Shown piece after piece: positions 56,570 through 64,000 of a stretch of 64,000 nt of DNA; within the stretch, counting starts at the first letter, position 1; each line of letters opens with the position of its first letter. The notes below the pieces were generated by a model, which saw nothing but the letters and a program-made list of their open reading frames with translations, searched no databases and was not told the origin of the DNA. The DNA is from CAVTLG01 sp963735495 (GTDB lineage: Bacteria; Chloroflexota; Ktedonobacteria; Ktedonobacterales; Ktedonobacteraceae). The stretch covers positions 1-64,000 of the forward strand of contig CAVTLG010000007.1 of assembly GCA_963735495.1 (NCBI GenBank), in the 5' to 3' direction. The translations under genes were made by a program, and so were the position numbers.

Positions 56570-59500
56570 CTAAAAGTAGTATGTGGCGCAACCCACCTGC
56601 AAGCCAGAGCCAACATTAATAATCAGCCCGATATCTCCTGGCTTCGCCAGTTGCCGCTCACGGACGTACTGGAGCGTATAAGCAAGTGAAGACGTGAAAA
56701 GGTCGTGCTGTGCCTGCACATCTACCACTTTGTCACGGCTAACCTCCAGCGTGTTGCTCAATTCAGCGATAAAGGACGATGAGATCTGCGGTGGCAGAAT
56801 AACGCTGATCTGTGACATAGCGAGTTGCTCAAGGTCCAGCAGTTCGCGGACGGCTCGCTGGATGCCTTGCACATAATAGGTTTCTAGCTGTGGGTCTTTC
56901 TCAATCTGCAAGTAGGTTTTGCCATTGCGTATCACCGTATGGCTCCGCAACGCCGCCATGTGTTCTGTGAAGTACTGGAAGACAAAATTGCCGAAACCAG
57001 TCTTGCCATCGGGACTCTCGTCCAGCAAGAGAGCTGAACCCGTCTCTTCGATACCTACCAGGTCGGCTGGCAGCTTGTCGCGATTATTCTCCACCTCCGA
57101 CGTGACGATAAGCGCGTTATTGACCTTTTGCGCTTTGATCATGGCAATAGCCGCGTAGCACGCATTGAGCGGACCAAGACCGCCATTGAACAAGTCCAGG
57201 GCAAACGTTTTTTTGTCCTGCTGCGTCTCAATATCAGCGTTGATGTCGAGCATACCAGCAACCAGGGCAGCCACCGCCGGCTCGGATAAGAAATCGTCAC
57301 GGTATACGCCCGCGTAGATGAGCAGATCAATGGCACTGCGCTCGTACGTGGAAGTGGCGAAACAGTTTTCAGCCGCAGACTTGACCAGCGCCAGCGTCTT
57401 CTTCTCTACCTCACTATCAGTAGCTAGTGTTCCAATGCTGGCAACCTGCACGCGCCTGTCAGCGGGCAATTGCGCGACGAACTTCTGCTGCTGTGGCTGC
57501 ACTTTTTTGGGGGTATAGGTACCGGCTTCACGGCGACGGATGCGATCCGGTAAGTCGTCAAAGGTATACAGGGCAGTGCCGATGGTCGCGCCAGAACCGG
57601 TGATACCGAAGACGGCGTTATCTCCCGACTGGATGCGGTTGGAGCGAATATTGTCCATCAGCGCAATCATATGCGTCGTGGTCGCTGTATTGCCACGTTC
57701 CGCGATATTGTTGATGACGCTCTCTTGCTTGCTGACTTCTTGCCCAAAATAGTTGTTGATCTCGCGTGGGACATCATTGATGGTCGTGTTAGATGTCTGG
57801 TGCACGATGATGTGCTGGAAGGCGTCACGCGCCCACTGCGAGTGGTCGATGATGTACCCGGCATGCGCAACCGCGTGCTTCAGGTTGACAGCAGAGACGA
57901 GTACCGCGTCGGTGTACATAATAGCGCCACCATGCTCTCGATCCGTGGCCTTGCCAATGCAGGCTTCGCTGTAGCGACCCAGCGTAAACATATCGAATTC
58001 ATGGAAGCCCACTTTCTTGCTGGGAGATTGCTCCAGGATCAGCGCCGCTCCCGCATCACCAACAGTCAGGCAGGCCAGCCGCGAATCCATGTAGTTCTCG
58101 ATCTCCTTCTGGGCCGTGAGCGCGATGTGGCTGATATATTCGCCACTCACGACCATCGCACGACGTACCAGGCCAGTCTTGAGGAAGGCATCGGCGATAT
58201 ACGCAGCGGTGAAAAGGCCCGTACAGGCATTGGAGACGTCAAGCACGGTAGCGTGCTTGAAACCAAAATGCTGCTGGAGCTGGACGGAGGTATTCGGTTC
58301 AAAAGTAAATTGCAGGCCCGGCGCGTTACAGCGTGAGATGTTGCCACAGATCAGCAGGTCGATGTCCTCGGGATTGTACCTGGAGTTGACAAGGCATTCC
58401 GCGACTGCTTGCCTGGCAATATCCAACGAGAATTCTGTCTCACCGGCCATGCGCCTGTTTTTCACACCGGTAAGTTTTGCCAGTGGGAAACGAATCGGCT
58501 GGCGACAAGCGTCGAGCACCTGCTGGCTTGAGACGATCTTTGGTGGCAGATAGGTGCCAAGGCTCTCAATAATCGTATTGCTCATATCAGTTTTAGCAGG
58601 CTCGTTGGCGAGCAGGGGAGCCACAGCTCTCACGGGAGCCTGGGGTACGCTTTCAACCTGAGCGGTGCTCTCAGCCGTTGTTGCTGTCATTGGCTTCGCA
58701 TCGATAGCGGCTGCCAGTTCGGCTATCGTCTGGTACTCGAACAGCATCTCTAGCTCTAACGGCATACCGGCTGCCACTGCTTTGGAGATCATTTCCAGAG
58801 CCTGGATCGAAGCGCCACCCAGATCGAAGTAGTTGTCATAAATGCCGATCCTGTCAATGCCGAGCACGCTGGACCAGATCTGAGCCAGACCCACTTCAGT
58901 GGGCGTGCTGGGAGCTACAAAGGCGGCTTCTAGCTCTGGACGCTCCGTATCCGGTCCAGGCAAGGCTTTACGATCCACTTTGCCATTTGGTGCGAGCGGC
59001 AAGGCATCCAGGTATAGAAAGAGTGCTGGCAGCATGTAGTCAGGCAACAGATCCTTCAAATAGGTGCGTAACGCCTCAATGGAGGGCTGTATACTCTGCG
59101 GTCTGGCAACAAGATAGGCAAGCAGGCGTTTGTGTCCCATGGCGTCTTCATTGGCAACGACAACGACATCTTTAATGGCGGGATGCTGACCGAGCACAGC
59201 TTCGATCTCACCCAGCTCGATACGGAAACCACGGATTTTGACCTGGTGATCGATGCGACCCAGAAACTCGATAACGCCATCCGCCCGGTAACGCGCAAGA
59301 TCTCCGGTTTTGAAGAGTCGCGCAGTGGTATCCTGACTGAAAGGATCGCGGATAAATTTCTCGGCAGTCAGTTCAGGTCGATTGTGATAGCCACGCGCCA
59401 GACCGACTCCACCGATGTGCAGCTCTCCTGGCACACCGACCGGTACTGGCTGTAACGCTGCGTTCAAAATATAGATCTGCGTGTTGGCAATGGGACGACC

Positions 59501-61972
59501 TATCGGCACGCTCCCCTGGTCGCTATGGCGCTGACACTCCCAGTACGTGACGTCGATAGCGGCCTCGGTCGGACCGTAGAGATTATGCAATTGCACGCGA
59601 GCAGGAAAACGCTCAAAGAAACGCTGCTGCAACTCAGATGAGAGCGCTTCACCACTGCAAATAACGCGCAACAGGCTCGTACAGCGCTCAAGCTGTGGCT
59701 CCTGTAAGAAAGCTTGCAGCATGGATGGCACAAAGTGTAGCGTTGTAATGCGCTGTTCCGCGATGATCGAGGCCAGGTAGGCTGGATCTTGATGTCCACC
59801 TGGACGCGCTACGACCAGCGTAGCTCCCGCCAGTAACGGCCAGAAAAACTCCCAGGCCGATACGTCGAAGCTAAACGGCGTCTTCTGGAGCACCCGATCC
59901 TCAGCACCAAGTTGATAGGTCTGCTGCATCCAGTGCAGACGATTGCAGACGCCCCGCTGCGTGTTCATGACACCCTTAGGTTTGCCCGTAGAACCAGAGG
60001 TGTAGATCATGTACACGAGATTATCTGGCTGTACGTCACTACGCGGATTGTCAGGATATGCAGAGGCGGTTGCGTTCCAGCCGGGATCAAGGCAGAAAAT
60101 AGTTTTTACGGCGTTATCAGGTAAGCGGTCCAGAATACGCGCTTGCGTGAGCAGTACGGACACCTGAGCATCCTCAAGCATATAGGTGAGGCGTTCCTGC
60201 GGATAGGTCGGGTCAAGCGGCACATAGGCCCCACCGGCTTTGAGGATAGCTAGCAGCGCAACCACCATCTCCAGTGAACGTTCCATGCAGACACCAACAA
60301 GCGTATCCGCGCCAACACCAACCGCCTGCAACTGATGTGCTAGCAGATTGGCCTCACTGTTCAACTCACGATAGGTCCGTCTCTGCTCCTCGAAGATAAG
60401 CGCGAGCGCATCAGGTGCGCGCTCGACCTGCGCTTCGATGAGCTGATGCAGGCTGACCTGCTCCGGGTAAAGACTTTGCGTAGCATTCCACTCAACCAAC
60501 TGCTGCCGTCGCTCGACCGCACTGAGTAGCGGCAGAGCAAGTAAATGCTGTTCCGGCTGCTCAACGATAGCGGCCAGCAGACAACGCAAATGCTGCTCCA
60601 TACGGGCGATAGTCGCCGCATCAAAGAGATCGACGTTATAGCGGAAATCGGCGGTGAGCGCGCCCGCAATCTCAAAGACCGTCAGTGTCAGATCAAATGG
60701 CGCACCTTGCTGTCCATAGGCGAAGGGTTCCAGACTCAGCCCTTCCTGCGCAATACGCTGCGCCAGTTCGCCCTGCCCAAAACGCGCCAGATCCTGCTCA
60801 TTGCGCGTACGAGGTCGATCCCAGATGAATAGGGTCTGGTAGATTGGCGAATAGCTGGGATCGCGTCTGGGCTGTAGCCGCTCCACGAGCAGCGGGAAAG
60901 GGAAATCCTGGTGTTCTAGCGCGCCCATCACTCCGGCGCGTGTCTGACTTAAGAGTTCTTTAAAAGTGGGGTTGTCTGCACAATGAGCGCGCACAATTAC
61001 CGGGTTAGCCAGGTAGCCAATAACGCGCTCTAAATCCGCACGACCACGGCCTAAAGCAGGCGTTCCCACCAGCATGTCTTCCTGGTTGGTATAGCGAAAA
61101 AGTAGACACTGGTATGCGGTGAGCATCAGCGTAAAGAGCGTAACCTTTTCAGTCGTGGCCAGCGCTCGGAGTTTACGCGTCAGTTCATCGGGTAGAGCAA
61201 AACTGTGCGACGCTCCCTTGTAGGTCTGAATGGGAGGACGTGGCCGATCCGTGGGCAGGTTGAGCAGAGGGAGCTCACCCGCCAGTGTCTGCTGCCAGTA
61301 GGTCCAATGGCGCTCGCCTTCGGCGCTGTTGAGCATGGTCCGCTGCCAGTTTACATACTCAGCATTCTGCGCTCCAACCGACGGGAGCGGTGCTGCTAAA
61401 CCAGCTCTTTCTGCCACGTAGAGCAGGTACAGTTCATCGACGACGATATCCAGCGCCCAGAAGTCCGCCGCGATGTGATGCACGATGAAGGCCAGCACAT
61501 AATCATCTTCCGCCCGGCGCAAGAGCGCAACGCGCAGGATAGGTCCCTGCTCTAGATTGATGGGACGATTGCTCTCTGCGTAGAGCCTCTCAGTGAGAGC
61601 AGCAAGAGACCAGGTGGTCGCAGCGATTTCCTCAAGCGGAATAGTGCAGTCGGGATGCAATTGCTGCATGGGCGCATTATCGTGCGCCGTATAAGTCGCC
61701 GTCAGGGTTGGGTAGCGCTGAACCAGTGTCCGTAGCGCACGCTGCAAGGCCGCAGTGTCCAGGGAAGATTGGATACGCGCAGCATATAACAGGTTGTAGG
61801 CCGCGCTGGTAGGTGCGAGCCGGGACAGAAACCATAACGCCTGTTGATTATGGGAAATAGGCAACCACTCTTTCAGCTCCTGCGCTTTGGCTTTTTCACG
61901 CAGCAATTGAGCAAGCAATGCCCGCCTGGCTTCTGGTGAAAGATCGGCCAATTTTTTGGAAACATCGTTCAT
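56570..61972 (-). CDS. NRPS module (C-A-T) fused to two KASIII/HMG-CoA-synthase-like domains
   Basis: 1800 residues. Condensation domain: HHIAADFW at 165-172. Adenylation domain: YTSGSTGKPKG, NLYGPTEAAID, GELHIGG, TGDLARY, GRIDHQVKIRGFRIELGEIE and NGKVDRKAL; pocket residues read D-V-W-H-x-S-L-I-D-K, which fits the serine code (x not settled). Thiolation: Ser1055 in DLGGASIQ. From Met1130 there is a KASIII-like domain with Cys1250 (VSNACTG), His1391 (VHQTSN) and Asn1428; a second copy follows to 1800 with Cys replaced by Gly (about 1598) and His by Pro. There is no thioesterase or reductase, so chain release by KASIII-type condensation or transfer is possible. Its start overlaps the PKS stop (ATGA), so both are co-translated. 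Confidence 0.9.
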   Translation of the reverse strand: MNDVSKKLADLSPEARRALLAQLLREKAKAQELKEWLPISHNQQALWFLSRLAPTSAAYNLLYAARIQSSLDTAALQRALRTLVQRYPTLTATYTAHDNAPMQQLHPDCTIPLEEIAATTWSLAALTERLYAESNRPINLEQGPILRVALLRRAEDDYVLAFIVHHIAADFWALDIVVDELYLLYVAERAGLAAPLPSVGAQNAEYVNWQRTMLNSAEGERHWTYWQQTLAGELPLLNLPTDRPRPPIQTYKGASHSFALPDELTRKLRALATTEKVTLFTLMLTAYQCLLFRYTNQEDMLVGTPALGRGRADLERVIGYLANPVIVRAHCADNPTFKELLSQTRAGVMGALEHQDFPFPLLVERLQPRRDPSYSPIYQTLFIWDRPRTRNEQDLARFGQGELAQRIAQEGLSLEPFAYGQQGAPFDLTLTVFEIAGALTADFRYNVDLFDAATIARMEQHLRCLLAAIVEQPEQHLLALPLLSAVERRQQLVEWNATQSLYPEQVSLHQLIEAQVERAPDALALIFEEQRRTYRELNSEANLLAHQLQAVGVGADTLVGVCMERSLEMVVALLAILKAGGAYVPLDPTYPQERLTYMLEDAQVSVLLTQARILDRLPDNAVKTIFCLDPGWNATASAYPDNPRSDVQPDNLVYMIYTSGSTGKPKGVMNTQRGVCNRLHWMQQTYQLGAEDRVLQKTPFSFDVSAWEFFWPLLAGATLVVARPGGHQDPAYLASIIAEQRITTLHFVPSMLQAFLQEPQLERCTSLLRVICSGEALSSELQQRFFERFPARVQLHNLYGPTEAAIDVTYWECQRHSDQGSVPIGRPIANTQIYILNAALQPVPVGVPGELHIGGVGLARGYHNRPELTAEKFIRDPFSQDTTARLFKTGDLARYRADGVIEFLGRIDHQVKIRGFRIELGEIEAVLGQHPAIKDVVVVANEDAMGHKRLLAYLVARPQSIQPSIEALRTYLKDLLPDYMLPALFLYLDALPLAPNGKVDRKALPGPDTERPELEAAFVAPSTPTEVGLAQIWSSVLGIDRIGIYDNYFDLGGASIQALEMISKAVAAGMPLELEMLFEYQTIAELAAAIDAKPMTATTAESTAQVESVPQAPVRAVAPLLANEPAKTDMSNTIIESLGTYLPPKIVSSQQVLDACRQPIRFPLAKLTGVKNRRMAGETEFSLDIARQAVAECLVNSRYNPEDIDLLICGNISRCNAPGLQFTFEPNTSVQLQQHFGFKHATVLDVSNACTGLFTAAYIADAFLKTGLVRRAMVVSGEYISHIALTAQKEIENYMDSRLACLTVGDAGAALILEQSPSKKVGFHEFDMFTLGRYSEACIGKATDREHGGAIMYTDAVLVSAVNLKHAVAHAGYIIDHSQWARDAFQHIIVHQTSNTTINDVPREINNYFGQEVSKQESVINNIAERGNTATTTHMIALMDNIRSNRIQSGDNAVFGITGSGATIGTALYTFDDLPDRIRRREAGTYTPKKVQPQQQKFVAQLPADRRVQVASIGTLATDSEVEKKTLALVKSAAENCFATSTYERSAIDLLIYAGVYRDDFLSEPAVAALVAGMLDINADIETQQDKKTFALDLFNGGLGPLNACYAAIAMIKAQKVNNALIVTSEVENNRDKLPADLVGIEETGSALLLDESPDGKTGFGNFVFQYFTEHMAALRSHTVIRNGKTYLQIEKDPQLETYYVQGIQRAVRELLDLEQLAMSQISVILPPQISSSFIAELSNTLEVSRDKVVDVQAQHDLFTSSLAYTLQYVRERQLAKPGDIGLIINVGSGLQVGCATYYF

Positions 61973-64000
61973 CGATTAAGGTCCTCTTTCTGTGCGATCT
62001 GGCTGAGTAAGCTGTCTACTTGCTCATCCGAGAGCTGATCGAGTTGGGCTAGCAACTGCTCGGCGTCCTGTGGGCTGATTTCATTGTCGATTGCGTGATG
62101 GCCATTCTGACTATAAGCAGGCTGACTATGCTCTTCCTGTAACATCTGATCAAGCAACGCATCAATATCCTGATCCGAGAGCTGATCGAGTTGGGCCAGC
62201 AACTGCTCGGCATCCTGCTGCTGGAGCTGCTTATCGCGATTGTCTAGCAACTGGCTCTGTGGCAGTCCATCCTGCGCATGCGGAGCCGGTGCCATTTCGG
62301 CGATCTGGTTGAGGACCTGGCTTGCGAACTGCGTAATGCTGGGACCTTGCAGAAACGTGACTATCGGAATGCGCACATTTAATGCCAGCTCGATGCGATT
62401 CTTTAATTCGATAGCCATGAGAGAGTCAAGTCCCAGCGCAGTGAGTGGCTGCTCGTCATCCAACCTGGCTACCGGCAGACGCAGCACGCCTGCTATCTGC
62501 TCACGTAAATATGCTGTAAGCAGTGATAGACGCTCTGCTCCAGTTACGTTCAGCAGCGTTTGCAGCGTATTGTCGCCCTTTTGTGCAGTTACATCAGCTT
62601 GTGGCTCTGCACTTAGCAGGTTCCTGACCAGGGGCAAGCTAGTAATTTGCGGATAGAATTCACGTAATAGCTGCCAATCAAGCTTGAGTACGCCCACACG
62701 CGCCAGATTTTGGGGGATTAACAGTTCCAGAGCAGCAAGCACCTGTGCGGGCGTGATGCGCTGAATACCATGCGACTCCCAGTATTCATGCACGCGCAGA
62801 CCCTCAGGCGTCGCGCCAAACCCTATTTCCGAGATCGCGCCCCAGTCGATACTCAGGGCAGGTATGCCCTGAGCGCGCTGATAGTGCGCCAGTACATCGA
62901 GAAATTCGCCTGCCGCTGCGTAGTTGCCCTGCGCCGCCGAACCGAATAAGGAAGCACCAGATGAGAACGAGACGAAAAAGTCCAGTGGATAGTCTTTTAA
63001 GTACGTGTGCAGTAACCAGCTTCCGCTCATCTTGGGCCGGAAGACGGTCTGGAGTCCTGCCGTCGTGAGATTGGCTAGCGGGCGTACGAGAGATTGTCCC
63101 TGTTGATCCTGCCAGACCGATGCGGCATGGATTACGCCTCTGATGGGTGGATGTCCCTGAGCGTTGAAAGCGTTGAGAAATGATGATAATTGCTCTGCAC
63201 TGGCTATATCCAGCGAGACATACTGAACACGCGCTCCACCGGCCTCCAGCGAACGCAAACCCGCCACCTGCTGCGCCAGACGCGAGCCAGGCGCAAGCTG
63301 GTCCCAGCTCGCACGCTCCGGGAGTCGCGTACGACCAAGCAGAATAAGCTGACCGGCACCCTTTGCAGCCAACCAGCGCGCTACCTCCAGACCCAGACCC
63401 CACAGTCCACCAGTAATAATATAGCTACCGTCCGAACGCAAAGAGAGCGACCGTTCCATTGACGATTTTATATGTTTCATGCGCGCAACATAATGCTGAC
63501 CCTGGCGAAAGGCAATTTGATCTTCGCCATGTTTTGTAGTCAGCACATCCAGCAGATGCACCGCACTCGACGGCTCCTGCGGATCAAGATCGATTAAGCC
63601 TCCCCAGATTTCTGGGTGCTCCATCGCGCACGTTTTGCCCAGGCCCCATAACGGTGACTGCGCGACTGCCAGCTCTGTCGTAACCGGACCTACCGCCTGT
63701 GCACCACGCGTGACCAACCACAGACCCGGTGGCTCGACATGGGTTATGGTGATCAGCGCCTGTATGACGCTGAGAGCACTTGCGACACCGCGCTGCTGGT
63801 CAGCTTCTAACGAAGCGACGCTGGTATCAGCAACCGGCGTCGCATCCAGACTCCATAGGTGCAGCACCCCACGTAGCTGGTTGGCACTCGTCTTCAGTGC
63901 ATCCTGAACCACGCGCTGCACATCAGCCGGCTGAGCAGGATTGATCTCGTAGTGATCCGTTGCTATGCCGCGATACCTGGCACCAGGAGTAACCATAATC
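61969..64000 (-). CDS. Polyketide synthase, C-terminal part (KR-ACP-docking), continues past the window
   Basis: At least 676 codons and open through the last base; the Met at 63996 is internal. The visible order is: the structural half of a ketoreductase, a KR catalytic part with NADPH loop TGGLWGLGLEVA, Ser-Tyr-Asn residues in SFSSGASLFGSAAQGNYAAAGEFLD, then an acyl carrier protein with Ser in ALGLDSLMA, and a C-terminal acidic/helical tail. The tail includes two copies of QDAEQLLAQLDQLSD, coded by 44-base repeats with two differences, resembling a docking region that pairs with the following NRPS. No ketosynthase or acyltransferase lies within this window. The four-base overlap with the NRPS marks an operon. 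Confidence 0.9.
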   Translation of the reverse strand, partial: IMVTPGARYRGIATDHYEINPAQPADVQRVVQDALKTSANQLRGVLHLWSLDATPVADTSVASLEADQQRGVASALSVIQALITITHVEPPGLWLVTRGAQAVGPVTTELAVAQSPLWGLGKTCAMEHPEIWGGLIDLDPQEPSSAVHLLDVLTTKHGEDQIAFRQGQHYVARMKHIKSSMERSLSLRSDGSYIITGGLWGLGLEVARWLAAKGAGQLILLGRTRLPERASWDQLAPGSRLAQQVAGLRSLEAGGARVQYVSLDIASAEQLSSFLNAFNAQGHPPIRGVIHAASVWQDQQGQSLVRPLANLTTAGLQTVFRPKMSGSWLLHTYLKDYPLDFFVSFSSGASLFGSAAQGNYAAAGEFLDVLAHYQRAQGIPALSIDWGAISEIGFGATPEGLRVHEYWESHGIQRITPAQVLAALELLIPQNLARVGVLKLDWQLLREFYPQITSLPLVRNLLSAEPQADVTAQKGDNTLQTLLNVTGAERLSLLTAYLREQIAGVLRLPVARLDDEQPLTALGLDSLMAIELKNRIELALNVRIPIVTFLQGPSITQFASQVLNQIAEMAPAPHAQDGLPQSQLLDNRDKQLQQQDAEQLLAQLDQLSDQDIDALLDQMLQEEHSQPAYSQNGHHAIDNEISPQDAEQLLAQLDQLSDEQVDSLLSQIAQKEDLNR
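62027..62217 (-). repeat. Direct 44-base repeat in the PKS docking region
   Basis: The segments 62027-62070 and 62174-62217 both start TCCGAGAGCTGATCGAGTTG and differ at two of 44 bases. They code the repeated DAEQLLAQLDQLSD helix. Confidence 0.85.

Overview
The window looks like accessory-rich chromosome from a large-genome, soil-type bacterium, most likely a Ktedonobacteria member (Chloroflexota). This is inferred from the mix of STAND NB-ARC/TPR regulators, sigma-54 machinery, secreted amylolytic and proteolytic proteins, PKS/NRPS genes and many insertion elements; there is no rRNA or tRNA to settle it. No tRNA, rRNA or CRISPR array was recognised.

Layout. 1-1130: remains of an IS1634-type transposase. 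1431-15243: a complete but scattered urease locus. ureF, ureD, ureA and ureB run forward. Next come an XRE/NB-ARC/TPR regulator split by a frameshift, several small genes (a 32-aa peptide, a 74-aa protein, a lone winged-helix protein) and a reverse-strand NB-ARC/TPR protein. Then follow reverse-strand ureC, an Eis-like acetyltransferase, and ureG with a His-rich tail; no ureE is seen. 15670-17289: a secreted trypsin-like protease and a lipoprotein. 17592-19525: an AT-richer three-gene cassette (unknown protein, SecB-like chaperone, PD-(D/E)XK nuclease-like protein), the best candidate here for an undescribed system. 19602-28696: acyl-CoA dehydrogenase, a lipoprotein esterase, a 1543-residue NACHT-HEAT protein, a MetE-like protein and a paralogue of the 74-aa protein. 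28798-32490: a secreted GH15-GH13-CBM fusion.

33162-40653 is a sigma-54 module: RpoN with a zinc-ribbon-like insertion, a membrane HNH protein, a LevR-type activator broken by one frameshift, a well-formed -24/-12 promoter, and PTS EIIB and EIIC. 40877-44398 is a xylose/ribose-type ABC importer (binding protein, one-domain ATPase, permease). 44452-50213 is a mobile-element zone. An IS4-family element and a 160-bp MITE are both inserted in one copy of a dispersed GC-rich palindromic repeat. An ISAzo13-family element interrupts an aldo/keto reductase, and an M20 peptidase lies between these insertions. 50214-53779 holds a membrane XRE regulator, a small unknown gene and a truncated XRE/NB-ARC protein. 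54301-56180 is an ABC exporter pair. 56570 to the end is a reverse-strand hybrid PKS/NRPS operon. Its last gene is a C-A-T module, probably serine-loading, fused to two KASIII/HMG-synthase-like domains, the second of which lacks the catalytic residues.

All coordinates and domain calls come from reading the sequence and translations; nothing was checked against databases.
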